NCBI GenBank assembly: GCA_002706445.1
Contig: PALE01000042.1
Span: 1 to 64,000 of the forward strand
Reading direction: 5' to 3'
Length of the DNA: 64,000 bases
Source: Erythrobacteraceae bacterium
GTDB taxonomy: Bacteria > Pseudomonadota > Alphaproteobacteria > Sphingomonadales > Sphingomonadaceae
The number at the start of each line of letters is the position of its first letter. The stretch's first letter is position 1. The position numbers and the translations under genes were made by a program. Under the pieces are notes generated by a model. The model searched no databases. It was not told where the DNA came from and worked only from the letters and a program-made list of their open reading frames with translations. Positions 1-8,140 of the stretch are shown piece after piece.

Positions 1-250
1 CCAGCAGCCTGAGATGTTCGGCGGGCATGGGCCTGCGCCGGATCAGTCGCTCGGCCTCGGCCAGCGCGTATTGCGGATTGTCGCTGCTCAACGCACCCGC
101 TGCAACGGGCAGTTGCGCCGATGAGCGGACGATCTCGGGCACACTCTGCGCCATAGCCGGTGTCTTGCGCGCCTGCCGGTCAAGCTGGAGCCCTGCCGTC
201 ACAATCGCGATGCCTGCCAGCACTGCTAGCCAAAGAATACGGGCAATCAT
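1..250 (-). CDS. Partial membrane-anchored hypothetical protein, cut by window edge
   Basis: This reading frame starts on the minus strand at ATG 250 and runs off the left edge, so only about 83 N-terminal residues are visible. It begins MIARILWLAVLAGIAIVTAG, a single hydrophobic segment, followed by a charged, alanine-rich soluble part. Its ATG overlaps the TGA of the upstream ligase gene (ATGA), indicating translational coupling. The visible part of the soluble region (YALAEAERLIRRRPMPAEHL) is reminiscent of a TPR-like helix pair, so an accessory protein of polymer export is possible. The family cannot be assigned from what is visible, and the ORF track does not list it because it is truncated. 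Confidence 0.65.
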   Translation of the reverse strand, partial: MIARILWLAVLAGIAIVTAGLQLDRQARKTPAMAQSVPEIVRSSAQLPVAAGALSSDNPQYALAEAERLIRRRPMPAEHLRLL

Positions 251-1587
251 GGCCTGTCCTCCCGAGCACTCGATCCGAACCGGACGAGGATCAACAAAGC
301 GAAGCCGGCAAAGCCCAGCAAGGAAAGGTTGCGTAGCGGATAGTCGGTGATCGATTGCAAAGCGATGGCGAGCAGGGCAGCGCCTCCGCTCCACGCCACC
401 CACCGATCGCTCGACCGCCGCGCTCGCCATGCCAGCCAGCCCAGCAAGAGGATCCATGCAGCGACAAGCGTGAGGCCGGGAATGCCCGCTTCAATCGCGA
501 CTTCGAGATAGTCATTGTGCGCGCGTCCGGCGCGGCGAAGCGTCAGATTTTCAAGTGATTCATCGAGCTGGAACACGTCGTCGAAGGTCCCCGTGCCTGA
601 CCCGAGCGGCCAGAAGCGATCGACCGAATAGACTGCATCTTCCCAGATGTAGGCCCTCGCGTCAGTGTCGGCGTCGTCGAAGCGTTCGAGCACTGCGCCC
701 ACCCGGCCCGGCGCGGCGACAGCAACAATGGCTCCGGTACCCGCAATCAAGGCTATGCCGCCCAAAGCGACCCACAGACCGCTCTTCCCCTGTGTGGTGC
801 GGGCAAGGAGCACACGCAGACCCACGAGGCCAAGCGGCAGCATCGCCAGCACCAGCGCGGTCCGTGAACGGGTCAGCATGATCGCGACAAGCAACAAAGT
901 GCAGGCACCCGCTCGCACCAGCAGCTCTTGCCTCCGGAATTGCGGAAGCGCCGGAAGTAGAGCGGCAAGGGCAAGAGTGCCGACCAGAAAGAGGCCGGTC
1001 GAATTGCGGTTGGCGAAGGTCCCGAACAGAACGCCGGGCATGGGATTTTCGGGATAAAGCACCCCGACTTCGCTATTCGTCAGGACTTGCGGAATGCCGA
1101 TCAGCATATTGACCAGCCCCAGCGCCACGGCGATCCAGCCGACCTGCACCAGCCGCTCGCGCGAAGCGCTCCATCCAATGGTGAGAAGAGCGAGCGGGAC
1201 GATCAGTGCGGTCAGCGCGAGAAGGGTTCGCACAGGTTCGACACTGGCGCTTGCCCAACCTTCGCGGCCGACCAGTTCATAGGATTTGGCCATCAAGTCG
1301 CGCCCGGGCAAGGTGCTCCAGACGCTTTGGGGCAGGGGGACGAGGTAAAGAGCCGGAAGCAGGATCGAAAGACCGGTCAGCGCTTTCAACGCGAAGGGTG
1401 CCGATTTCCAGAACTCGAAAAAGGCCTCACGGTTGAATGCCAAGGCTGCAAGCGCTGCAAGCTGCACCAGCATATTGGCCATTCCGTATTTTGATCCGCC
1501 ACCGCCGAACGCGATGGCAAATACCAGCACTGCGGCAAGCGCCCAAAGCTGGCTTTTCGAACTGTTAGACTTTGCGTTCATCCCCAA
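247..1587 (-). CDS. O-antigen ligase/polymerase (Wzy/WaaL-like) membrane protein
   Basis: A 446-residue polytopic membrane protein with about ten or more hydrophobic segments and the large periplasmic loop typical of the O-antigen ligase superfamily. Within the second half are the conserved TRSRTALV segment and, after a soluble stretch, AHNDYLEVAIEAGIPGL, the H-N-x-Y/F-L signature found in Wzy/WaaL proteins. The family joins or transfers undecaprenyl-linked glycan units on the periplasmic face of the inner membrane. It is coupled by ATGA overlap to the truncated downstream gene. A second, unrelated-looking Wzy-type protein lies at 24822-26219. Whether this one polymerises, ligates to lipid A or acts on another glycan cannot be decided. 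MNAKSN two codons downstream is an alternative start. Confidence 0.85.
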   Translation of the reverse strand: MGMNAKSNSSKSQLWALAAVLVFAIAFGGGGSKYGMANMLVQLAALAALAFNREAFFEFWKSAPFALKALTGLSILLPALYLVPLPQSVWSTLPGRDLMAKSYELVGREGWASASVEPVRTLLALTALIVPLALLTIGWSASRERLVQVGWIAVALGLVNMLIGIPQVLTNSEVGVLYPENPMPGVLFGTFANRNSTGLFLVGTLALAALLPALPQFRRQELLVRAGACTLLLVAIMLTRSRTALVLAMLPLGLVGLRVLLARTTQGKSGLWVALGGIALIAGTGAIVAVAAPGRVGAVLERFDDADTDARAYIWEDAVYSVDRFWPLGSGTGTFDDVFQLDESLENLTLRRAGRAHNDYLEVAIEAGIPGLTLVAAWILLLGWLAWRARRSSDRWVAWSGGAALLAIALQSITDYPLRNLSLLGFAGFALLILVRFGSSAREDRP

Positions 1588-1660
1588 CCACCAAGCAAGT
1601 GTTCCCCCTCATTCGGCCTTGGCCGAAACCTGTGCTCGCACAGCCAGCGGATTCTAGGCA

Positions 1661-1691
1661 AAGAAAAAGCGCCCGGCATTGCCGCGCGCTT
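1661..1691 (-). terminator. Rho-independent terminator for the small secreted protein gene
   Basis: On the minus strand an imperfect GC-rich hairpin (AAGCGC outer stem, CGGCA/TGCCG inner stem, one mismatch) is followed by TTTTTCTTT. It lies about 45 bases beyond the stop codon of the 1734-2003 gene, in the right orientation for it. Confidence 0.75.
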
Positions 1692-1733
1692 ATTCTTTTC
1701 AATCCAACCAATGCTGGCTGAAAGTGATCAGGC

Positions 1734-2003
1734 TCAGGTGCCCGGCGACTGGCCGTCGTCGCTGTCAGCAACCACGATGATGCCGCCGATTGCAGCAGCA
1801 ACCGCGAAGATCGCGAGGAGGATGCCGCCGTTGCCAGCAACCTTTTCACCTTCTGCATCGCGGGCGAGGCCCGGCTGTGAGGAGTTGGTGGTGTAAACCG
1901 GGGTGTTGTCGCCGGCGCGGGTGTTCGCCTGAACAGCGATCGGCGCAAGGGCCATGCTAGCTGCAGCGGCGGTCACCAGAGCGCGAGATACAGTTTTCAT
2001 CAT
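1734..2003 (-). CDS. Small secreted single-span membrane protein
   Basis: An 89-residue protein with a clear Sec signal peptide (MMKTVSRAL..., hydrophobic core, predicted cleavage after AVQA), a short polar linker rich in N/T/S, and then a glycine/alanine/isoleucine-rich segment (GGILLAIFAVAAAIGGIIVV) ending in an acidic tail. The second hydrophobic stretch would make it a small inner-membrane protein after processing. It has its own terminator downstream and a 160-base AT-richer upstream gap, so it is probably monocistronic. Proteins of this build recur in sphingomonad genomes but I know of no assigned function. Its position between a polymer ligase and the lasso cluster may be coincidental. 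Confidence 0.75.
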   Translation of the reverse strand: MMKTVSRALVTAAAASMALAPIAVQANTRAGDNTPVYTTNSSQPGLARDAEGEKVAGNGGILLAIFAVAAAIGGIIVVADSDDGQSPGT

Positions 2004-2165
2004 TGATTAGCCCTCTTTAGAATCTGTTACGGGTATATCCCTAGTGCAGTGCAGCAAGTTTGACAACAGTTGGTTACTAAAAAACAGCAATTGCCGAGTG
2101 TTGCGGGGCATCCGCAAGGGTCGCTTTAGCCCGAAAATGGTTAATATTGTCGCCCATTGCCCCGC

Positions 2166-2648
2166 CTAGTCCCGCGAATCGCCCGTTTCGCGCGTATCTC
2201 CCAGAAGCAGCTGATATCGCTCGATATCTCCTCCGGTAATCACCTCTCCATCATAGAGAAGCCAGGCATGCGCACCGAATGCTCCGCCCTCCGGATGCTC
2301 GACGCCAATCTGGATTTCGCCAGCCGCCCCGAGAGATGACAGCCAATTCTGCGCTGCGATGGCCTGAATCAGGCAATCGCTTCGCCACGGCAGGCGATCC
2401 GATAGCCGCGGCACGACATAAGCGATCCGATCGAGTTTGGCCGATTCGATACGAGCCGCACTATCGGCGTTCTGCTTTGCGGTCCGATTGCGTTCAGGGA
2501 TCTCGCGTGCAGCAAGCCTTGCGAAAATCACACGTGCCCGCACCAGTTCCCAGAAAGCGCGCAGCGCATAGGGTGCCAGCCAGGGCAGGTCGGACCAGCC
2601 CGGTTTCGTGCCCTCTGCAGGAATGTGCGGTGATTGCGCGGATTTCAT
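2166..2648 (-). CDS. Lasso peptide leader peptidase, B2-type transglutaminase-like protein
   Basis: A 160-residue protein of the transglutaminase-like 'lasso peptide biosynthesis B2' family, the cysteine protease that removes the leader from the lasso precursor. The catalytic triad is visible: Cys92 in the SDCLIQA segment, His127 in GAHAWL, and Asp141 in GGDIERY. The N-terminal helical part is typical of stand-alone B2 proteins. It is transcribed divergently from the cyclase gene (gap of about 110 bases), while its partner RRE protein B1 is encoded separately at 6173-6454. This is the split-B arrangement common outside the fused McjB type. Assignment is firm because family, length and context agree. 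Confidence 0.9.
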   Translation of the reverse strand: MKSAQSPHIPAEGTKPGWSDLPWLAPYALRAFWELVRARVIFARLAAREIPERNRTAKQNADSAARIESAKLDRIAYVVPRLSDRLPWRSDCLIQAIAAQNWLSSLGAAGEIQIGVEHPEGGAFGAHAWLLYDGEVITGGDIERYQLLLGDTRETGDSRD

Positions 2649-2755
2649 GATGTGCCTATGACCAGCGTCCTATTGGCACAGCGGCCTCGGTCCTGCCAAG
2701 CGCTGCACCCGCGCGCGTGTCGTTTTGGACAGTTGAAGGACGAAAATCCCACAAG

Positions 2756-4606
2756 GTGTCTGGTATCGGAGCCATTTTTGCGTTGGAGGGTGTGCGAGCC
2801 GATGCGCTCGAAACGATGGCCGCATCGCTTGCCGAAACGCAACACGATGACGCCGGACTCTGGCGACAGGGCACGATGGGGCTGGCTGCCACCACGCTCC
2901 ACACGACCGTCGAATCGCGCGAGCAGGTTCAGCCGCATGTTAGCAACGACGGGAAAGTCGCGGCGGTTTTTGCAGGCTTTCTCCTCAATCCCGACGAATT
3001 GATAACCGACCTGACGGCCAAAGGCGCTCCGCCAGCCAACCGCTCGGACGTCGCGATTGCGCTCGCCGCCTATGAGGCATGGGGCGATGGTTGTGCTGAG
3101 CGGATGCTCGGCGAGTTTTCGCTGATCGTCGCCGACGGCCGGCAGGGGCGCCTGTTTGTGGCGCGCGACCATCTGGGCTTTGTGCCGCTGTTCTATATGC
3201 AGGACGGGCAGCGCTTGATCATCGCGAGCGATTTCAGGACGATGGCTGCGCTCAGCGACAGGCCGCTCGAGCCGGATCACCTTTATCTGGCGCAGGCGAT
3301 CGCCAATCGCTGGTATACCCGCGATGCGACGCCGTGGCGGCAAGTGAAGCGCGTCTTGCGTGCCAATGTGATGAGCTTCGACGGCAAGCGGTTGGAGAGC
3401 CAGAGGTATTGGGAGCCGCCGACCGAAATCTCCATCCGCTACAAACGCGACGAAGACTATGTCGAACATTACCGCGAGATGCTGCTCGACTGTCTGAGGC
3501 GTGTCTCGCGTTCGGATCGCATGGTCGGCGTCGCTGTGAGCGGGGGGCTCGATTCGTCCTCCTTGTTCTGTCTGGCCGACCGGCTGGAGAAGAACGGCCA
3601 ATGGCAAGCGCCGGGTTTCGCCGGATATTCGCTGGCCGCGGGAGAAGACGGAAACGCCTACGAGCTGCCCTATGCCAGGGCGGCGGCGCGGCAAATCGGG
3701 CGATCACTCACCGAAGTGCCTTTGTTCGACCCGGATATCGATTGGTACACAAGGGACGCAGAGTGGCACCGAGACCTGGCAATACCGTCCAACGGCGCGA
3801 TGATGCTCGATCTGGAGCGGCAGGTGGTCGACGACGGCGCGCGTGTGCTCATCAACGGCAGCGGCGGCGACGAATGGCTGCAGGGCAATGCACAATATTA
3901 CCGCGAGTTTGCAAACAGTGCCGATCTGGCGGGCTTCTGGAAAGCGCTGCAACGCGACAGCGCGGCCTTTGGCTGGAGCAACGCGATCAAGCGCGCTTCG
4001 CGGCAGACTGTCGCCGAGCTCACCCCCGGACCGTTGCGCAGGGCCATCCGCCGGCGGCTGCGCGAGAACCGGCGGCGCGGCGAGCGCGAGGCAGTATGGC
4101 TCGTGCCGGAACTGCGCGCTGCTTTGGCGGAGGCAGAGGAGGCGTATGACGCGCAAATGCCCGAGAACGCGGTGCATTGGGCCAAGCATAATCTTGTGAA
4201 AGCACCGTTTTCCGACCTCACCCATACGATGATGCGGCGTCAGCGGGCGCGGATCGGTCTCGAATCGCGCCACCCGATGCTGAGTCGCGCTTTCATCGAA
4301 TTTTCCCTGCAGACGCCTGCCTACATCAAGCGGCAGGGGGCCACGACGAAAGTTGTCCACCGTCAGGCAATGGCCGGAGTCTTGCCACAGGAAATTCTGG
4401 ACAGAACCACCAAGGCTAACTTCACTAACGTCAAGATCGACGTGCAGTTTGCCGATTATGTCCGCGCGCACGGGCGCGAGCGGCTTGCGGGGATTTGCGA
4501 CCCTGAAGGATTGGAACGGGTTCTCGCGGTGGATTTCGCTTCACCGGAAGGAGATTATTGGGCTTGGGAAATTTGGGGCCTTTACGCAGGCGCAGCATTT
4601 TTGTAG
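2756..4606 (+). CDS. Lasso peptide cyclase (asparagine synthase-like, LasC)
   Basis: A homologue of asparagine synthetase B that in lasso clusters adenylates the Asp/Glu side chain of the core peptide and closes the macrolactam on the N-terminal amine. The PP-loop SGGLDSSS lies near residue 262. The N-terminal glutaminase-like domain lacks the nucleophilic Cys2 (it begins VSGIGAIF), as expected for lasso cyclases that do not use glutamine. The track starts at GTG 2717, with no ribosome site. GTG 2756 gives the usual N-terminus of the family (616 residues) and has AAGGA some 15 bases upstream, so I prefer it. The precursor gene follows 62 bases downstream on the same strand. Confidence 0.9.
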   Translation: MSGIGAIFALEGVRADALETMAASLAETQHDDAGLWRQGTMGLAATTLHTTVESREQVQPHVSNDGKVAAVFAGFLLNPDELITDLTAKGAPPANRSDVAIALAAYEAWGDGCAERMLGEFSLIVADGRQGRLFVARDHLGFVPLFYMQDGQRLIIASDFRTMAALSDRPLEPDHLYLAQAIANRWYTRDATPWRQVKRVLRANVMSFDGKRLESQRYWEPPTEISIRYKRDEDYVEHYREMLLDCLRRVSRSDRMVGVAVSGGLDSSSLFCLADRLEKNGQWQAPGFAGYSLAAGEDGNAYELPYARAAARQIGRSLTEVPLFDPDIDWYTRDAEWHRDLAIPSNGAMMLDLERQVVDDGARVLINGSGGDEWLQGNAQYYREFANSADLAGFWKALQRDSAAFGWSNAIKRASRQTVAELTPGPLRRAIRRRLRENRRRGEREAVWLVPELRAALAEAEEAYDAQMPENAVHWAKHNLVKAPFSDLTHTMMRRQRARIGLESRHPMLSRAFIEFSLQTPAYIKRQGATTKVVHRQAMAGVLPQEILDRTTKANFTNVKIDVQFADYVRAHGRERLAGICDPEGLERVLAVDFASPEGDYWAWEIWGLYAGAAFL

Positions 4607-4668
4607 TAGGGTCATTACTTAATAGGGATTAACCCTGCCACTGGGGTGCAACAGGACAGGAATTGAAT

Positions 4669-4797
4669 ATGACCAAGACCACTGAGAAAGCGAAATACGA
4701 AGCGCCGAAGCTGACTGTATTTGGCAGCGTTCGCAACCTCACCGGCGGCAGCGGCACCAGCTTCCGTGACGGCGCGGTGACTAACGTCCGCTTCTGA
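4669..4797 (+). CDS. Lasso peptide precursor (LasA), 42 residues
   Basis: This small gene is missing from the ORF track. It has a good ribosome site (AGGA seven bases before ATG) between the cyclase and kinase genes. The leader carries the YxxPxLxxxGxxxxxT recognition pattern exactly: Tyr10, Pro13, Leu15, Gly19, Thr25. Thr25 would be position -2, which puts cleavage after Gly26. The predicted core is GSGTSFRDGAVTNVRF, 16 residues, with Gly1 free to form an isopeptide bond with Asp8, giving an eight-residue ring and an eight-residue tail. Phe16 and Arg15 are at the C-terminus. A Gly at both -1 and +1 leaves a one-residue ambiguity; cleavage after Thr25 would give a nine-residue ring. Confidence 0.92.
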   Translation: MTKTTEKAKYEAPKLTVFGSVRNLTGGSGTSFRDGAVTNVRF

Positions 4798-4841
4798 TTT
4801 TTGCTTCGCGCATTGCGCGAGGTCTTTGGAACATTTGCTTG

Positions 4842-4866
4842 GGGCGCTCCGTTCGGGGCGCCCTTT
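4842..4866 (+). terminator. Terminator downstream of the lasso precursor
   Basis: Perfect six-pair stem GGGCGC/GCGCCC with a ten-base loop, followed by a short TTT. It lies 45 bases after the precursor stop. The T-run is short, so it may be a partial terminator or a stabilising 3' hairpin that keeps precursor mRNA in excess over the downstream kinase and B1 messages. Confidence 0.6.
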
Positions 4867-5265
4867 GCATATGTGCGGGAAGCGCGGAAAACTGCGGTTT
4901 AGCGCCGTATTTGACGAGCAAAAGGCCAGCCGCGCGCTGAGCTTGGCATAATCGCACAGCCTCGTTTTCGTCTCGTGCAGTCACCGCAGGATCCAGCTTC
5001 GGCGTTGGCTTACGCGGCTACCCAAGGCAGCAAGAGGCTGTGCTGAGCGGTCCGCAAACAAGCTGATCGGTCTTTGTCACTGCCGGATGCGCGCGGCTTG
5101 CGAATCGCTTTGCTCCGAATCGGATCGGTGGCCGGCCAAGTGATTCGCGTGATGAAACAGATTTTTAAGCACTTCTGTTGGCCACTTCGCTCGAAATTGA
5201 ACGATTCGCGCTTTCCTTGTGCACTCGCCCTTGAGCCACAACCGTATTGGTCATAGCGCAACACA
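4867..5265 (+). other. 400-base gap between lasso precursor and kinase, no convincing gene
   Basis: Short frames here on both strands (60-88 residues) have biased, shadow-like composition and no ribosome sites. I see no second precursor with the YxxPxL...T pattern. Because a hairpin precedes this gap, it probably holds the promoter of the downstream kinase-B1 pair, but I cannot point to a convincing -35/-10. Confidence 0.4.
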
Positions 5266-6138
5266 ATGGCACCCAACTGGACCCCAGAGCCCGCACGCCC
5301 GCAGCAGGAGCTGACGAGCGAGGCTTACGACCGCTGGATATCGCCCGGCGGGTTCTGTCAGGCAGAATTTCACCGGCACGCCGAGGGTTTCCTGATCCGT
5401 TTCCCTGGCCAGGCCGATTTCGTAGTCGACACCCGGCATTGCGAAAATGCGGCGCCTGCGATCACTGGCTGGCCCGTGCCCGAATGTGACGCCAAGACGG
5501 TCATCAATCTTTATCACAATGCGATCCAGCCGATCCTCGGCAATTATTCGGGCGGACTGTTCCTGCACGGGAGCGCGGTTCAGATTGCAGAAGGGGATGA
5601 AGGCGGCGCGGTCGCTTTTCTGGGCCTTTCGCGCGGCGGCAAGACAACTCTTGCAGGATCATTTGCGGCTCGCGGCTTCCCGTTTCTGACCGAGGATGTG
5701 ATCGACCTCGATCATTCGCACGGACGCTATTGGCTCCAGCCCAAACGATCGAAATTGCGGCTGTTCGTCGACAGCGCGCGGCACCTGTTGGGTGCCGAGA
5801 CGGCTTTCGATGACGAGGATCGCAAACAGGATGTGGAGGCAGGCGATGCGCTTCTTTTTGCCAGCGACCCTGCACCGCTGCGGCAAATCTATGTGCTGGG
5901 CACTGACCACGAAGCAGAGCTTTCCATCCGGCGGCTCAACCTTGCCGAAGCCCTGAGCGCGCTCATGCCGCACGCCTTCATCCTCGATGTCGAGGACAAG
6001 AAGCGGTTGCAGGCCCATTTTGCGCGTATGGCCGACCTGTCGCAGGACATCGGCTGCTATGCCCTTGACTATCGCCGCGACTATGCAGAATTGCCGCGCG
6101 TTCAGGACGCCATTCTGGACAATTTCCGCAAGGCCTAG
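5266..6138 (+). CDS. HPr kinase/phosphorylase-like protein of lasso cluster
   Basis: A 290-residue protein with the P-loop GLSRGGKTT at residues 120-128 and the general build of HprK-like serine kinases. Stand-alone HprK-like proteins in lasso clusters of Paenibacillus and some sphingomonads phosphorylate the peptide tail, in known cases on a C-terminal serine. An FLTEDVIDLD segment follows the P-loop at the expected distance for the metal/catalytic acid region. The gene lies between the precursor and the B1 gene, on the same strand as both. The predicted peptide here ends in Phe rather than Ser, so the substrate residue is uncertain (see findings). Confidence 0.85.
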   Translation: MAPNWTPEPARPQQELTSEAYDRWISPGGFCQAEFHRHAEGFLIRFPGQADFVVDTRHCENAAPAITGWPVPECDAKTVINLYHNAIQPILGNYSGGLFLHGSAVQIAEGDEGGAVAFLGLSRGGKTTLAGSFAARGFPFLTEDVIDLDHSHGRYWLQPKRSKLRLFVDSARHLLGAETAFDDEDRKQDVEAGDALLFASDPAPLRQIYVLGTDHEAELSIRRLNLAEALSALMPHAFILDVEDKKRLQAHFARMADLSQDIGCYALDYRRDYAELPRVQDAILDNFRKA

Positions 6139-6172
6139 CCTGCGCGGCATCAGGGGGAATATTTTTCAGATC

Positions 6173-6454
6173 ATGCAGTTGAGCGATAAATTCACGGTGT
6201 CCGGCGAAGTTGTCGCGCGCGAAATGGGCGGCGAAATGGTTCTGCTCGACCTTGCGAGCGGGCAGTATTTCGGTCTCGACCCGGTCGGCATGCGGGTCTG
6301 GGAATTGCTGTCCGAAAGCCCGCAAACGCTGGCCCAATTGTGCGATGTGATCGAAGCAGAGTTCGAGGCTCCGCGCGGCCAGATTGAGGCTGACCTGCTC
6401 GAACTGGCAAGCGAGCTGAACAAGCAGGGACTGATCGTCGCCCAAACCGCCTGA
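6173..6454 (+). CDS. PqqD-like RiPP recognition element protein (lasso B1)
   Basis: A 93-residue PqqD-family winged-helix protein that binds the leader of the precursor and delivers it to the B2 protease. The fold signature is visible: a short beta segment (KFTVSGEVVAREM), the VLLDLASGQYFGLDPVG strand-turn and the helical C-terminus. The ORF track starts far upstream at 5987 inside the kinase gene. ATG 6173 with GGGGGA upstream gives the normal length. It starts 34 bases after the kinase stop. Split B1 and B2 genes on opposite strands are unusual in layout but functionally complete. Confidence 0.88.
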   Translation: MQLSDKFTVSGEVVAREMGGEMVLLDLASGQYFGLDPVGMRVWELLSESPQTLAQLCDVIEAEFEAPRGQIEADLLELASELNKQGLIVAQTA

Positions 6455-6465
6455 CGGTTTAGCAC

Positions 6466-8127
6466 TCAGCTTCCCACGATGCCTCCGGGCGCAATCCGAA
6501 CCACGCGATCGGCCAAGGCGAGGCTTGCCGGGCGGTGGGTGATGATGATCACCGTATGCCCCTTGAGCGACTGAACGCAGTCTTCGACAAAGGCTGCCTC
6601 GCTTTCGAGGTCGTACATGCTGGTTGCCTCGTCGAGGATGTAGATCGGCGGGTCGCGATAGAGCGCGCGGGCGAGCGCGATGCGTTGGCGCTGGCCGCCC
6701 GACAGGCGAATGCCGTGGTCGCCGATCTCGGTGTCGAGGCCGTCGGGCAAGCTGGCGATGAAGCTGTCTGCCTGGGCCAGGCGCACCGCCGTCTTCAACC
6801 GCTCCGGATCGCCGGCGTCCGATTGGCCGAAAGCAATGTTTGCAGCGATCGTGCCGTTGAACAGCAGGGCGCGCTGCGGAACATAGCCGAATTGCCGCCG
6901 CAGGTCCTGCAATTGGTATTGCGCGATATCCGTCGCATCGAGCAGGATCGCTCCGCTGTCAGGGCGGTAGAACCCGAGCAGCAGCCGCACCAAGGTCGAT
7001 TTTCCGACTCCGTTCTCTCCGGTCAGCGCAACGATCTCGCCGGGCTTGATATCGAGATCGAGGCTCGTGAAGAGCGGCGGCCTGCCGGGATAGCCAAAGG
7101 CGACCCGGTCGAAAGTAATCGCCCCCTCGGCGCGCTCAAGCGCTTTGCCTTGCGCGTAACCCGGCTCCGGCTCCAGTTCGAGCACCGCCTCGAGCCGGGC
7201 GAGCGTGCCGCGCGCCATTTGATAGGCGCCGTACATATTGGCGAGGCTGCCGACGGGGCGGGTCAGCAGCGCGGCGTAGAGCAGGAAGGCGAACAGATCG
7301 CTTGGGCTGCTTTCGCCGCCTGCCAATTGGTCGCTCGCCAGAACCAGCACCGCAATCGCCGCGAGCGCCGCCGTCAGCGCCACCAGCGGACCGATCAGGG
7401 CATTGAGCCGCGCCTGCCCGACTGCCAGCCGACGCGAATTCTCGGCCGCGGCGCTGAATTCCGCGCGGTGTTGCTCCTCCACCGCAAAAGACTTGATCGC
7501 CGGCAGCATATCGAGATCGCGCTCGGCAATAGAGATCAGTTCGACTTCGGCGGCGCGGACTCTGGCCGAGATGCTGCGCAGGCGGCGGCCTGCAAGTTTG
7601 GTCAGGATGTAGAACACCGGGACGAGCAGCGGCACGATCATCGCCATCGCGGGATCGAGCCAAAACAGCACGATCACCGCGCCCAGAGCGGTCAGGATCA
7701 TGGCCGGGGCATTGGCGAGCGTTTCGGCCAGAAAATCGCTCAGATTCCCGACTTCGTAGGATGTCAGCGCGAGCACGTCGCCGCCGCGCGCTTCGTCGTG
7801 GAACGACAGCGGCATCATCTGGACATGGGCGTAGATCTGCTTGCGCAGATCGGTGAGAATGCGCGTCGAGGCGGTCTGCGAGACCATTGTCGCGGCGATG
7901 TTGAGCGCGGTCATGAGCACCAGCGCCGCGATCAGGGCGGTGAGGGTGAAGCCGAGGTCGATCTCTATCGGAGCGCCCGCTTCGCCGCTAACTACGCCGC
8001 CCAGCAACTGCGCCGCGAGCCAGGGGACTGCGAGCGTGGCAAGCGAGCTCAGAAGCGTCAGCCCGCTGATCAGCGCCAGCTGCCAGCGGAAGGCGCGCGC
8101 CCATTTGAGCCAGAAGCCCACGCTCAT
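6466..8127 (-). CDS. ABC exporter of the lasso cluster (fused membrane and ATPase domains, LasD)
   Basis: A 553-residue half-transporter: six transmembrane segments in the first 310 residues, then an ABC ATPase with Walker A GENGVGKST near residue 370, signature LSGGQRQRIAL, Walker B IYILDEAT and the switch histidine in IITHRP. No C39 peptidase domain is present, as expected where leader removal is done by B2. In lasso clusters such exporters release the mature peptide and give self-immunity. It converges on the B1 gene with only 11 bases between stops, and the nucleotidyltransferase gene lies 13 bases upstream on the same strand, suggesting an operon of the two. Confidence 0.9.
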   Translation of the reverse strand: MSVGFWLKWARAFRWQLALISGLTLLSSLATLAVPWLAAQLLGGVVSGEAGAPIEIDLGFTLTALIAALVLMTALNIAATMVSQTASTRILTDLRKQIYAHVQMMPLSFHDEARGGDVLALTSYEVGNLSDFLAETLANAPAMILTALGAVIVLFWLDPAMAMIVPLLVPVFYILTKLAGRRLRSISARVRAAEVELISIAERDLDMLPAIKSFAVEEQHRAEFSAAAENSRRLAVGQARLNALIGPLVALTAALAAIAVLVLASDQLAGGESSPSDLFAFLLYAALLTRPVGSLANMYGAYQMARGTLARLEAVLELEPEPGYAQGKALERAEGAITFDRVAFGYPGRPPLFTSLDLDIKPGEIVALTGENGVGKSTLVRLLLGFYRPDSGAILLDATDIAQYQLQDLRRQFGYVPQRALLFNGTIAANIAFGQSDAGDPERLKTAVRLAQADSFIASLPDGLDTEIGDHGIRLSGGQRQRIALARALYRDPPIYILDEATSMYDLESEAAFVEDCVQSLKGHTVIIITHRPASLALADRVVRIAPGGIVGS

Positions 8128-8140
8128 TGTCTGTCCCCTG

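Noticed and set aside
4798-5265. Possible second lasso precursor in the gap after the first
   Set aside because: No YxxPxL...T leader and no small ORF with a ribosome site was found on either strand.
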